NCBI GenBank assembly: GCA_037045455.1
Contig: JBAOIN010000003.1
Location: forward strand, 558,001-622,000
Reading direction: 5' to 3'
Source: JADKAV01 sp037045455
Lineage (GTDB): Bacteria > Actinomycetota > Actinomycetes > S36-B12 > UBA10799
Length of the DNA: 64,000 bases
Every line of letters begins with the position of its first letter. Position 1 is the first letter of the stretch. The position numbers and the translations under genes were made by a program. The notes under the pieces are model-generated. The model saw only the letters and a list, made by a program, of their open reading frames with translations. It did not search any database and had not been told where the DNA came from. Shown piece after piece: positions 17,396-26,708 of this stretch.

Positions 17396-17934
17396 GACTT
17401 CACCTTCTCGACGTCGACGACGAACACCAGGGTCTCGTTGGGACCGATGACCGGTGGCGACCCGGCCTCGCCGTACCCCTTGTCCGGCGGGATGATCAGC
17501 AGCACGCGGGAACCCTCGGTGACGCCGTTCAAACCCTCTTGCCAACCCGTGATCACGCCCTTGAGCGGAAACTCGATCGGCTGTCCGCCGTTGTTGGTCC
17601 AGGAACTGTCGAACTCCTGGCCCGTGGACCAGGAGTACCCCGCGTACTGCACGGACACTATCGAGTTCGGTCCGATCTTCTTGCCGTCGCCCTTGGTGAT
17701 CTCCTCGACCACCAGCTCCGAAGGCGGCGTGGCGGTCGTGTCGATGGTCACGGTGGGGGCGCTGCCCTGTTCCCCGGAGACGCTGACGCCGTTGGAGGTG
17801 AACGCGTCTGCGGCCGGGCTGGCGGCACTCACAGTGGGCGATGGCGAGGACGAGCCGCCGTCGGAGGAGCCGCCGCAACCGGTCAGAGCCAGGGCTGGAA
17901 TGAGCACAGCAGCAGCTACCAGGGTTCTCCGCAT
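17392..17934 (-). CDS. FKBP-type peptidyl-prolyl isomerase lipoprotein
   Basis: A 180-residue exported isomerase. The N-terminus is a lipoprotein signal (RRTLVAAAVLIPALALTGC) with lipobox LTGC, then a Ser/Gly/Pro linker, then an FKBP domain (SVQYAGYSWSTGQEFDSSW, FPLKGVITGWQEGLNG, LLIIPPDKGYGEAG). It probably helps fold proteins outside the membrane and is anchored by lipidation; lnt is in this window. ATG 17934 is chosen because it sits 7 bases after a TAGGGT box and starts the signal peptide; GTG 17943 is the alternative. Confidence 0.92.
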   Translation of the reverse strand: MRRTLVAAAVLIPALALTGCGGSSDGGSSSPSPTVSAASPAADAFTSNGVSVSGEQGSAPTVTIDTTATPPSELVVEEITKGDGKKIGPNSIVSVQYAGYSWSTGQEFDSSWTNNGGQPIEFPLKGVITGWQEGLNGVTEGSRVLLIIPPDKGYGEAGSPPVIGPNETLVFVVDVEKVKS

Positions 17935-17941
17935 GGCCTTC

Positions 17942-17947
17942 ACCCTA
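17942..17947 (-). promoter_or_regulatory. Candidate -10 box for the FKBP lipoprotein gene
   Basis: TAGGGT, 7 bases before ATG 17934, inside the 12-mer CACCGTAGGGTG that is also in front of helY. The two genes may share a promoter class. Confidence 0.45.
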
Positions 17948-17977
17948 CGGTGCCTGGACCCCACGACGACGGCAGGG

Positions 17978-19348
17978 TCACATGGAGGCGATCAGCCGCT
18001 CGACCCGCTCGTCGACGCTCTTGAACGGGTCCTTGCACAAGACCGTCCGCTGCGCCTGATCGTTGAGTTTCAGATGCACCCAGTCCACCGTGAAATCGCG
18101 GCGCTTCTCTTGCGCGCGCTTTATGAAATCACCGCGCAACTTGGCGCGCGTCGTCTGAGGCGGCACGGACTTCGCCTCGAAGATCGCCACGTCGTTGCAG
18201 ACCCGGTCGACCAGCCCCTTGCCGACCAATAGGTAGTAGAGACCGCGGGTGCGGCTGATGTCGTGGTAGGCCAGGTCCAACTGGCTGACCCGGGCGTCGG
18301 TGAGCCCCAGGTTGTGCTTGGCCATGTAGCGGTCCAGCAGCGTGCGCTTGATCACCCAGTCGATCTCGGTGGCGACGTCCTGCAACCGGTCGGACTCGAT
18401 CGCGTCCAGCGTGCGGCTCCACAGGTCCACCGTGCGCGACGGCACGCTTGCCGGGTCGTCGAGCAGCCCGGCGCCGCGAGCGAACTGGTGCACCCGTTGC
18501 AGATACTCACGCTGCATATCGAGTCCACTGATCGAGCGCCCGTTCGCCAGGCGCACCGTGCGCCGCCCGGTCGGGTCCTGGCTGATGTCCCGGATGCTGC
18601 GGATCGGGTTCTCCAGCGTCAGGTCGCGCATCGGAATGCCCGCCTCGAGCATGCGCAGAACCAGATCCGTGGATCCGACCTTGAGCAGCGTGGTCGTCTC
18701 GCTCATGTTGCTGTCGCCGACGATCACGTGCAGGCGGCGGAAGCGCTCGGCGTCGGCGTGCGGCTCGTCGCGGGTGTTGATGATCGGGCGGCTGCGGGTG
18801 GTCGCCGAACTCACCGACTCCCAGACGTGCTCGGCGCGCTGGCTGACCGTGAACGTCGCCCCGCGCGGGGTCTGCAGGACCTTGCCGGCACCGCAGATCA
18901 ACTGCCGGGAGACCAGGAACGGGATCAGCACCTCCGCCAGCCGGAAGAACTCCCCCTGTCGGCCGACCAGATAGTTCTCATGGCAGCCGTAGGAGTTGCC
19001 GGCGGAGTCGGTGTTGTTCTTGAACAGGTAGATGTCGCCCAGGATTCCCTCGCCGGCCAGCCGCTGCTCGGCGTCGATCTGCAAGCCTTCGAGGATCCGC
19101 TCGCCGGCCTTGTCGTGGGTTACGAGTTGGACCAGGTCGTCGCATTCGGCGGTCGCGTATTCGGGGTGCGATCCGACGTCGAGGTACAGCCGGGAACCGT
19201 TGCGCAGAAACACGTTGGAACTGCGCCCCCAGCTGACGACCCGCCGGAACAGATAGCGTGCCACCTCATCGGGAGAGAGCCGGCGCTGGCCTTGGAACGT
19301 GCAGGTCACGCCGTACTCGGTCTCGATCCCGAAGATCCTGCGTGACAT
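17978..19348 (-). CDS. pafA: Pup-protein ligase PafA
   Basis: A 456-residue glutamine-synthetase-fold ligase that joins the C-terminal glutamate of Pup to substrate lysines using ATP. Hallmarks are the start RRIFGIETEYGVTCTF with nucleotide/Mg-binding Glu, RLYLDVGSHPEYATAE, LFKNNTDSAGNSYGCHENY, and RPIINTRDEPHADAERFRR. Length and ends match the family. The gene has a GGGGAG site before ATG 19348 and follows prcA by 10 bases on the same strand. Confidence 0.97.
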   Translation of the reverse strand: MSRRIFGIETEYGVTCTFQGQRRLSPDEVARYLFRRVVSWGRSSNVFLRNGSRLYLDVGSHPEYATAECDDLVQLVTHDKAGERILEGLQIDAEQRLAGEGILGDIYLFKNNTDSAGNSYGCHENYLVGRQGEFFRLAEVLIPFLVSRQLICGAGKVLQTPRGATFTVSQRAEHVWESVSSATTRSRPIINTRDEPHADAERFRRLHVIVGDSNMSETTTLLKVGSTDLVLRMLEAGIPMRDLTLENPIRSIRDISQDPTGRRTVRLANGRSISGLDMQREYLQRVHQFARGAGLLDDPASVPSRTVDLWSRTLDAIESDRLQDVATEIDWVIKRTLLDRYMAKHNLGLTDARVSQLDLAYHDISRTRGLYYLLVGKGLVDRVCNDVAIFEAKSVPPQTTRAKLRGDFIKRAQEKRRDFTVDWVHLKLNDQAQRTVLCKDPFKSVDERVERLIASM

Positions 19349-19358
19349 GGCGACTCCC

Positions 19359-20054
19359 CTATTCGGTGTTCAGCAGTCGCTTCAGTTCTTCCCCGATCAC
19401 GCGACGGAATGCCCGTCGCGGGCGGGTGCGGTCCAGAATGGCCACCTCGAGCTGCTTGTCGTCGAGGGTGCGCGGCCCCTGACCGCCGTGCTCAGCCAGC
19501 GCGGCCACCGCCATCTGAAGCGCATCGGACAGGCTCAGATCGGGCTGCCACTGCTCCTGCAACTGCGTGCTGATGGCTTCGGCCGCGCCACCCATTGCCA
19601 GGAAGCCGTGCTCGTCGCCCACTGATCCATCGAACGTCAGGCGGTACAGCTGGTCGTGGGCCTCGTCGACCCCGACCTCCGCCACGATGATCTCGACCTC
19701 GTACGGCTTCTGCGCCTCGGTGAAGACCGTGCCCAGCGTCTGCGCGTAGGCATTGGCCAGGCCACGGCTGGTGACGTCGGCGCGATCGTAGGAGAAGCCC
19801 CGCAGGTCCGCGTAACGCACGCCGGCCACCCGCAGGTTCTCGAACTCGTTGTACTTGCCGACCGCCGCGAACGCGATCTTGTCATAGATCTCACTGATCT
19901 TGTGCAGCGCCCGGGAGGGGTTCTCGGCGACGAACAGGATGCCGCCGTCGTACTGCGCCACCACCACCGAGCGGCCGCGAGCGATGCCCTTACGCGCGTA
20001 GTCGGCCTTGTCCTTGATGATCTGCTCGGGCGAGACGTAGAACGGCATCGTCAT
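19359..20054 (-). CDS. prcA: Proteasome alpha subunit PrcA
   Basis: A 231-residue alpha-type 20S subunit that forms the outer rings and gate. The N-terminus MTMPFYVSPEQIIKDKADYARKG is the gating/H0 segment, and GFSYDRADVTSRGLANAYAQ is characteristic. There is no N-terminal threonine nucleophile, as expected. It overlaps prcB by 4 bases, supporting 1:1 synthesis. The tail ends EELKRLLNTE. Confidence 0.97.
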   Translation of the reverse strand: MTMPFYVSPEQIIKDKADYARKGIARGRSVVVAQYDGGILFVAENPSRALHKISEIYDKIAFAAVGKYNEFENLRVAGVRYADLRGFSYDRADVTSRGLANAYAQTLGTVFTEAQKPYEVEIIVAEVGVDEAHDQLYRLTFDGSVGDEHGFLAMGGAAEAISTQLQEQWQPDLSLSDALQMAVAALAEHGGQGPRTLDDKQLEVAILDRTRPRRAFRRVIGEELKRLLNTE

Positions 20055-20881
20055 GGCTGCTCACCCCCTGCGCCGGCAGCCGGGCCGTCCGGACGCTGGA
20101 AGCGCTGCTGCACGACCGAGTCCACGAGGACGGTGAGCTCGCTCTCAGCGACCCGCTGCGCGCCAGCGGCGCCCACCGTGTAGACGACCGGGTAGATACC
20201 GCGGGTCAGGTCCGGGCCGCCGGTCGCCGAGTCGTCGTCGGCCGCGTCGTACAGAGCCTGCAGGCAGACCCGTACGGCATCCTCGCTGCCCTGCTCCGCG
20301 CGGTACAGCTTCTTCAGGCTGCCGCGGGCGAACGGGCTGCCCGAGCCCACCGCGTGGTAGTCGTGCTCCTCGTAACGCCCACCGGTGACGTCATAGGAGA
20401 AGATCCGGCCGCGGCCGCTGCCCGGGTCATACCCGGCGAACAGCGGGACGACGGCCAGGCCCTGGAACGCCATGCCGAGGTTGCCGCGGATGAACGATGC
20501 CAACCGGTTCGCCTTGCCCTCCAGGGAGAGCTGCATTCCCTCGATCTTCTCGAAGTGCTCGAGTTCGGTCTGGAACAGCCGGACCATCTCCACGGCCAGT
20601 CCGGCAGTGCCAGCGATCCCGACCACGGAGAATTCGTCGGCCGGGTACACCTTCTCGATGTCGCGCTGGGCGATGACGTTGCCCATGGTGGCGCGGCGGT
20701 CGCCGGCCATCACGACTCCGCCGGCATACAGGCAGGACACGATGGTCGTGCCGTGCGGAACGTCGACCGCCCCGTTGCCGGTGACCCGCCCGAAAGCCGA
20801 CGGGTCGTGTTCAGCCAGGAAGTCCACGAAGGACGAACCGGGACGCAGGAAATGCGCCGGTAGCCCGGAGGAGTTGGTCAC
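20051..20881 (-). CDS. prcB: Proteasome beta subunit PrcB
   Basis: A 276-residue precursor of the catalytic subunit. A 44-residue propeptide ends at VPHG, followed by the nucleophile threonine of mature TTIVSCLYAGG (Thr45). The catalytic lysine region (GDRRATMGNVIAQRDIEKVYP) and the GIAGTAGLAVEMVRLFQ helix are intact. The start GTG 20881 overlaps the pup stop. It degrades pupylated proteins handed over by ARC. Confidence 0.97.
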   Translation of the reverse strand: MTNSSGLPAHFLRPGSSFVDFLAEHDPSAFGRVTGNGAVDVPHGTTIVSCLYAGGVVMAGDRRATMGNVIAQRDIEKVYPADEFSVVGIAGTAGLAVEMVRLFQTELEHFEKIEGMQLSLEGKANRLASFIRGNLGMAFQGLAVVPLFAGYDPGSGRGRIFSYDVTGGRYEEHDYHAVGSGSPFARGSLKKLYRAEQGSEDAVRVCLQALYDAADDDSATGGPDLTRGIYPVVYTVGAAGAQRVAESELTVLVDSVVQQRFQRPDGPAAGAGGEQP

Positions 20882-21081
20882 TGGCCGCCTTTCTGCACAA
20901 ATGAGGCCACGAACTCCTCGGCGTTCTCCTCCAGCACGTCGTCGATCTCGTCGAGGATCGAATCGACATCCGCGTCCAACTCCGCTTTGCGGGCGGCTGC
21001 GGCCTCGAGTTCCTCGCCGACCACGTCGTCGGATTCCCGCGTGGTCTGCGGGCGCTGCTTGTGCTGCTGTCCGTCTGTCAT
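20878..21081 (-). CDS. pup: Prokaryotic ubiquitin-like protein Pup
   Basis: A 67-residue disordered tag. The C-terminal half carries the ARC-binding coiled region (DVDSILDEIDDVLEENAEEF) and the end FVQKGGQ. Because it ends in Gln, Dop must deamidate it to Glu before PafA can use it. ATG 21081 is preferred: GGAGG lies 8 bases before it. GTG 21090 is possible. A TAGGGT box about 40 bases upstream of the ATG may be the operon promoter. Confidence 0.96.
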   Translation of the reverse strand: MTDGQQHKQRPQTTRESDDVVGEELEAAAARKAELDADVDSILDEIDDVLEENAEEFVASFVQKGGQ

Positions 21082-21253
21082 CCCTGCCACCTCCGCACTC
21101 TAGAAGGCAACCCTAGTCGCTTTCGGTGACCGGCGGCACTGCGCGACATTCGGCTCTCGGCGATCGCCGCTCGGGCAGCTTTCCCTGACCTACATGCCAT
21201 CCGGCCTCGTTCCTGACACCGGAATGAGCAGCGTCGTTGCCACATCCGCGGGT

Positions 21254-21259
21254 TAGCCT
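21254..21259 (+). promoter_or_regulatory. Candidate -10 box for leaderless dop mRNA
   Basis: TAGCCT, then GAACAC, then GTG 21266. The same GAACACGTGAGC follows the box of the RecB-like gene at 26697, so the two genes have nearly identical start regions. Confidence 0.55.
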
Positions 21260-21265
21260 GAACAC

Positions 21266-22785
21266 GTGAGCGTCGTGCGGATCATGGGGATCGAGACCGA
21301 GTACGGGGTGTCCAGCCCCGGTCATCCGCACGCCAACGCGATGCTGATGTCCAGCCAGGTCGTGACCGCCTACGACCGGGCGGCCAACGTCAGCCGCAAG
21401 GCACGCACCCGTTGGGACTACGACGTCGAGACGCCATTGCGGGATGCCCGCGGCTTCGACATGAGCCGCGCGGAAGCCGACCCGTCGCAACTCACCGACG
21501 ACGACATCGGGATGGCCAACGTCATCCTCACCAACGGTGCGCGCCTGTACGTCGACCACGCCCATCCCGAGTACTCGACGCCGGAAGTGCTCACCCCGTT
21601 CGAAGCCACCCTCTACGACCGCGCCGGGCAGGTCATCATGGCGCAGGCCGCCGAGTTGGCATCGGCTGAGCCGGGCGCCCAACAGATTCGTTTGTACAAG
21701 AACAACACCGACAACAAGGGCGCCTCCTACGGCTGTCACGAGAACTACCTCATGCCCCGCACGACGCCCTTCCCGTCGATCATCGCCGGCATGATCCCGT
21801 TCTTCGTCAGCCGGCAGGTGATCACCGGGGCCGGCCGGGTCGGGGTGGGTCAGGACGGCAAGATCAAGGACTTCCAGCTCACCCAGCGCGCGGACTTCTT
21901 CGAGGTGGAAGTGGGCCTGGAGACGACGCTCAAGCGACCCTTGATCAACACTCGCGACGAGCCGCACGCCGATCCGGAGCTGTACCGGCGGCTACACGTG
22001 ATCATCGGCGATGCCAACTTGAGCGAGTACGCGACGTACCTCAAACTCGGGATGACCTCGCTGGTCCTGAGCATGATCGAGCAGTCGTGGGATCTCTCGA
22101 GCTTGGCCATCAACCGGCCGGTGCGACAGTTGCATGCGGTGTCCCACGACCCGGAACTGCGCCACGAGATCGACATGGTGGATGGCCGCCGAATGACCGC
22201 AGTCCAGCTACAGGTGGAGTTCGTCGAGCAGGCGCGCAAGTTCGTCGACGACCGTTACGGCAGCGACGCCGACCAGCCCACCCTGGACGTGCTCACCGAG
22301 TGGGAGCGCACGGTCGATGGTCTGACGCGCGACCCGTATGAACTCGTGGACGACTTGGACTGGGTGGCCAAGCAGGCCCTGCTCGACGGGTACCGCCGGC
22401 GGGACGCCATGAGCTACGGCGACCCCCGGTTGGACCTCGTTGACCTGCAGTACTCCGACGTCTCGCCGGCGCGCGGTTTGTGGGCCCGGCTGGAATCGCG
22501 CAGCCGGCTGCGCCGGGTGACGACCGACGACCAAGTGGAGCAGGCCGTCACACAGCGCCCCCGGAATCGACGCGCGCCTACTTCCGCGGCGAATGCCTGC
22601 GGCGCTACCCCTCGCACGTGACGGCCGCGAGTTGGGACTCGGTGATCTTCGACCTGCCGGGACGGTCGGCGTTGCAGCGGGTGCCCACCCTCGATCCCCT
22701 GCGCGGGACGCGGGCGCACGTGGAGGCGTTGCTGGATGCCAGTCCGACCGCCGCCGATCTGATTGCGGCGCTACAGGGGGTCTGA
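21266..22785 (+). CDS. dop: Pup deamidase/depupylase Dop (one frameshift)
   Basis: About 505 residues after joining frames. Dop converts the Gln end of Pup to Glu and removes Pup from substrates. It begins VRIMGIETEYGVSSPGHPHA, followed by the Dop-loop region (TRWDYDVETPLRDARGFDMS), the Asp-containing HPEYSTPEVLTPFEATLYD, and KNNTDNKGASYGCHENYL. The frame shifts near 22552-22558; the tail TRAYFRGECLRRYP and SWDSVIFDLPG continues in another frame to 22785. The gene is on the opposite strand to pup, prcB, prcA and pafA, unlike the usual collinear arrangement. Confidence 0.94.
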
Positions 22786-22793
22786 CCTGGGCA

Positions 22794-22840
22794 GGCTTTG
22801 TGACTCCGCAACCAGTTTCTGGTCTGCCAGTCACAAAGCC
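22794..22840. repeat. Intergenic nested palindrome, family B copy 1
   Basis: Outer arms GGCTTTGTGACT and AGTCACAAAGCC; inner hairpin ACCAG-TTT-CTGGT. It lies between the converging dop and arc genes and touches the arc stop codon. The same element is at 37944-37990 with its centre inverted. Confidence 0.75.
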
Positions 22841-24491
22841 CTAGAGGTACTGACCGGTGTTCGCCACGTTGTCGATCGACCGGCCCGGCTCGTCGCCCTG
22901 CTTGCCCTGGACGAGCGTGCGGATGAAGATGATCCGCTCGCCCTTCTTGCCCGAAATCCGCGCCCAGTCGTCGGGGTTGGTCGTGTTGGGCAGGTCCTCG
23001 TTCTCGCGGAACTCGTCGATGCACGCCGCCAGCAGGTGCTGCAAACGGATGCCCTTCTGACCGGTGTCCAGGAAGGCCTTGATCGCGCTCTTCTTGGCCC
23101 GCGCGACGATGTTCTCGAGCATGGCGCCGGAGTTGAAGTCCTTAAAGTACAAGACCTCTTTGTCGCCGTTGGCGTAGGTCACTTCCAGGAAGCGGTTCTC
23201 GTCGGACTCCGCGTACATGCGCTCCACGGTGCGCTGGATCATCGCGGCCACGGTGGCGTCCGGATCGCCGCCGTGCTCCCCCAGGTCGTCGGCGTGCAAC
23301 GGCAACTTGGCCGTCAGGTACTTCGTCATGATGTCGGCCGCCGCCTGCGCGTCCGGGCGCTCGATCTTGATCTTCACGTCCAGCCGGCCGGGCCGCAGGA
23401 TGGCCGGGTCGATCATGTCCTCGCGGTTGCTGGCCCCGATCACGATGACGTTCTCCAGGCCCTCGACACCGTCGATCTCGGAGAGCAACTGCGGCACGAT
23501 CGTGTTCTCGACGTCGCTGGAGACCCCGGATCCGCGCGTGCGGAACAGTGAGTCCATCTCGTCGAAGAACACGATCACAGGCATACCCTCGCTGGCCTTT
23601 TCACGGGCCCGCTGGAACACCAGCCGAATGTGCCGTTCCGTCTCGCCGACGTACTTGTTGAGCAGCTCCGGGCCCTTGATGTTCAGGAAGAACGACCGGC
23701 CCTGTTCGATCCCTTCGCGGTCGGCCACCTTGCGCGCCAATGAGTTCGCAACGGCCTTGGCGATCAGCGTCTTGCCGCATCCGGGCGGGCCGTACAGCAG
23801 GATCCCCTTGGGCGGGCCGCAGCTCGTGCTCCCGGAACAGGTCGGCGTGCAGGAACGGCAGTTCCACGGCGTCGCGGATGGCTTCGATCTGCGTGCCGAG
23901 ACCACCGATGTCCTCATAGTGGATGTCGGGTACCTCTTCGAGGACCAGTTCCTCCACCTCGGCCTTGGGGATCCGCTCCAGAGCGAAGCCGGAGCGCACG
24001 TCCAGCAGCAACGAATCACCCGCCCGTAGCCGCTGGGTGCGCAGGGGCTCGGCGAGGTGGATCACCTGCTCCTCATCGGTGTGGGCGATGACCAGCGCAC
24101 GCCCGCCGTCCTCGAGGATCTCCTTGAGCATGACGATCTCGCCGCGGCGCTCGAATCCGGCCACCTCGACGATGTTCATCGCCTCGTTGAGCATGACTTC
24201 CTGGCCGGGCACCAACCCTGCGGAGTCCACGTTCGGGGTAGCCACGACGCGCATCTTGCGGCCACCCGTGAAGATGTTGATGCTGCCGTCGTCGAGCGTT
24301 TCGAGGTACACCCCGTACGCGCTCGGTGGTTCGGCAAGTTTGTCGACCTCAGCCTTCAGCGTGAGGATCTGGGCTCGGGCCTCACGCAGCGTCGCGGTCA
24401 GGCGCTCGTTGTTCACGCGCTGCTTCGCCACTTCGGCGCGCAGGCGCTCCAGATCCTCGGACCGCTCGTCTCCGGGCACCATCGCAGTCAC
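22841..24491 (-). CDS. arc: Proteasomal AAA ATPase ARC/Mpa (one frameshift)
   Basis: About 550 residues after joining frames. A hexameric unfoldase that binds Pup and feeds tagged proteins into the proteasome. It has an N-terminal coiled coil (about 13-55), two OB folds, the AAA domain with YGPPGCGKTLIAKAV and VFFDEMDSLF, and the C-terminal GQYL with the penultimate tyrosine that opens the proteasome gate. The frame shifts near 23812-23822 at ELRPPKGILLYG. Two GGAGG sites lie before GTG 24491 and ATG 24482, so either start may be used. Confidence 0.94.
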
Positions 24492-24548
24492 CTCCGTACC
24501 TCCGATCGACTACCTGATCGACCCTATACGGCTTGCGCAGGATTTCCA

Positions 24549-25428
24549 CTACCCCGAATTCGCGGCACGCGGCCCGTCGTAATCGGTGCCGTAGGCGCCC
24601 TTGGCGGGCCGGCTGCGCTTGGCCGGCGCTGTCACCCCGGGGGCCAGCCGACGGCTGTAGATCAAGAAGCCCGTGTGACCCACCATGCGATGGTCGGGTC
24701 GTACCGCCAGCCCTTCGACATGCCAGGACCGGTGCATGGTCTCCGACGACTTGGGCTCGGTCCAGCCACCAGCCGCACGCAGGCTCTCCACCATCCGGGA
24801 CAACTGGGTGGTGGTGGCCACATAGACGCACAACACCCCGCCCGGGACCAGGCAGGCTTCCAGCGTCGGCAGCATCTCCCACGGGGTGAGCATGTCGAGA
24901 ATGGCGCGGTCGAACGGCCCCGGTGGGGCGACCTCCTCCAAGGCGCCCGTCAACAAAGTCCAGTTGTCGGGCTCTTCGCCGAAGAACTTGCTGACATTGC
25001 GGGCGGCGATCTCGGCGAAATCCGGCCGCTTCTCGACCGACGTGACGTGCCCGCTGGCGGTGACTGCGCGCAGCAGCCAGCACGTGAGCGCGCCGGATCC
25101 AGCACCCGCTTCCAGCACCCGGGCGCCGGGGTGGATGTCGGTGAAACCCACGATCAGCGCGGCGTCCTTCGGGTAGATGATCGTGGCGCCGCGTGGCATG
25201 GACATGACGAAGTCGTGCAACAGGGGGCGCAATGCCAGGTACTGGGTGCCCTTGCTGGAGGTGACCACGATGCCTTCGCTGGCACCGATCAGGGCATCGT
25301 GGTCGATGCCGCCCTTCTCGGTGTGGAAGCGCTCGCCCACCCGCAGCGTGATCGTGTGCATGCGGCCCTTGGCGTCGGTGAGTTGCACCTGATCGCCTTG
25401 TCGCGAACGGCAGTCCTTCCGGGGTCAC
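24549..25428 (-). CDS. trmI: tRNA (adenine-58-N1)-methyltransferase TrmI
   Basis: About 290 residues. It methylates A58 in the tRNA T-loop with S-adenosylmethionine. A small N-terminal beta domain (VGERFHTEKGGIDHDALIG) precedes a Rossmann domain with the AdoMet site EAGAGSGALTCWLL, SVEKRPDFAEIAARN and LDMLTPWEMLP. The first GTG in the main frame is 25388, but family-like sequence (QGDQVQLTDAKGR) continues upstream and joins a frame starting at GTG 25428 through an indel near 25396-25405. The gene follows arc in the usual actinobacterial order. Confidence 0.9.
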
Positions 25429-25436
25429 AAGGCAGC

Positions 25437-25442
25437 AATCTA
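25437..25442 (-). promoter_or_regulatory. Candidate -10 box for trmI
   Basis: Minus-strand TAGATT, 8 bases before GTG 25428. This supports the upstream start. Confidence 0.4.
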
Positions 25443-25558
25443 GCGCGCGGGCAAACGAGTCGATGAGGGCAGTGCGGCCGTCATCCGCGCTCTTGTCGGA
25501 GAGCGCGAGCGATCTGGGGCGTATTCGGCCCCGGACTGCCGTTGTGTTCTCCGACGTC

Positions 25559-25564
25559 TACCCT
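25559..25564 (+). promoter_or_regulatory. Candidate -10 box for the leaderless M50 protease gene
   Basis: TACCCT, 6 bases before ATG 25571, with no ribosome binding site. It fixes the start despite a longer open frame. Confidence 0.5.
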
Positions 25565-25570
25565 GCCCCC

Positions 25571-26647
25571 ATGGGCGAAAGCGGGCTGCGGTTCACCGTT
25601 GCGGGGTTTCCGGTCAGCCTTCCGGTCGGGGGGATTCTCGGGGTACTGCTCATCGCCTATCTGTGGGCTCCCAACTTCGCAGGTCCTGGCGGCGACGGCC
25701 TGTTGCTGGCCGGGGTCTTCGCGGTGCTGCTGTATCTCGCGGTGCTCGTCCACGAGCTGGCGCATGCATTGGCCGCTCGCGCGTTCGGCTACCCAGTCCA
25801 CGGCATCACGCTGTGGCTGCTCGGCGGCTATACGGTCTACGAACGCCGGGACTCCCGGCCCTGGCCGGAGCTGGTCATCTCGGTGGTGGGACCTCTGTCC
25901 ACCCTGGTCATCGCCGCAGGGTGCTGGTTGCTCGGCAACGTGACCACGGGCACGGTGACCGAACTGGCAGGTGCCCTGGCCTGGACCAACATGCTGCTGG
26001 GGGTGCTCAACCTGCTGCCGGGAGCTCCTCTGGACGGCGGCGGCATCGTCAAGGCGGTGGCGTGGCGGATCACGGGTTCGGAGACGACAGCCGGTCGCGC
26101 GTCGGGATATGCGGGGATGGTGATAGCCGCCCTGCTGGCCCTGCTGACGCTCTGGGCGTTCCTGAACGGCGCCGGATTCCTGCTGCTCACGCTGCTGCTG
26201 GCCGGGTTCATCGGCTTCGGGGCCTATCAGGCGGTGCGCAGCGCAGGCGCCGGCAGTTCCCTACGCGCCCTGGCCGGGAAGGTTCCGCACATGCTGCGGC
26301 CAGTCCTGGCGGTCAGCGACCGGGAGGTGCTGGAGTCCGCGTTGGCGCGCTGGGACCGAGCCACTCAGGTGGCTGTCGTCACCGTCGACGAGCAGGGCCG
26401 ATTGCTCGCTGCCTTGTCACTGGATGCCGCCGAAGCGGTACCGCCGAATCGTCGCGCATCCGTGCCCGTGGGCCCTTTCACGCTGGCCATCCCGGCGGCA
26501 CAGCGATCGGTCCTCGACCAGGATCCGCTGGCGCCGGTGCATGCCTTGGCCCAATCCGGCGAGCCGTCGGTGTTCGTGACCGATGCGAACGGGCGACCGT
26601 TGGGTGTGCTGATGGCGCGGGATGTCAACACGGCGCTGGGCACGTGA
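25571..26647 (+). CDS. M50 site-2-type membrane metalloprotease
   Basis: A 358-residue membrane zinc protease. The HELAH motif (residues 61-65) lies in a hydrophobic segment and the third ligand is in NLLPGAPLDGG. About six membrane segments are followed by a cytoplasmic region of about 130 residues resembling a CBS-domain pair (PVLAVSDREVLESAL and SVFVTDANGRPLGVLMARDV), as in archaeal and actinobacterial S2P-CBS proteins. It probably cleaves membrane-bound regulators, with nucleotides sensed by the CBS part. It is next to trmI and the RecB-like gene. Confidence 0.88.
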   Translation: MGESGLRFTVAGFPVSLPVGGILGVLLIAYLWAPNFAGPGGDGLLLAGVFAVLLYLAVLVHELAHALAARAFGYPVHGITLWLLGGYTVYERRDSRPWPELVISVVGPLSTLVIAAGCWLLGNVTTGTVTELAGALAWTNMLLGVLNLLPGAPLDGGGIVKAVAWRITGSETTAGRASGYAGMVIAALLALLTLWAFLNGAGFLLLTLLLAGFIGFGAYQAVRSAGAGSSLRALAGKVPHMLRPVLAVSDREVLESALARWDRATQVAVVTVDEQGRLLAALSLDAAEAVPPNRRASVPVGPFTLAIPAAQRSVLDQDPLAPVHALAQSGEPSVFVTDANGRPLGVLMARDVNTALGT

Positions 26648-26696
26648 GCCGTCCCCAGGATCGGCTGACCTGCGCGGTTTTGTCCGAACCCCCGCA

Positions 26697-26702
26697 TACC
26701 GT
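26697..26702 (+). promoter_or_regulatory. Candidate -10 box for the RecB-like gene
   Basis: TACCGT, GAACAC, then GTG 26709. The spacing and downstream sequence equal those at dop. Confidence 0.5.
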
Positions 26703-26708
26703 GAACAC

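Noticed and set aside
24057..25466. A 469-residue plus-strand open frame opposite arc and trmI
   Set aside because: The two minus-strand genes are clearly recognised, and the frame has shadow-like composition.
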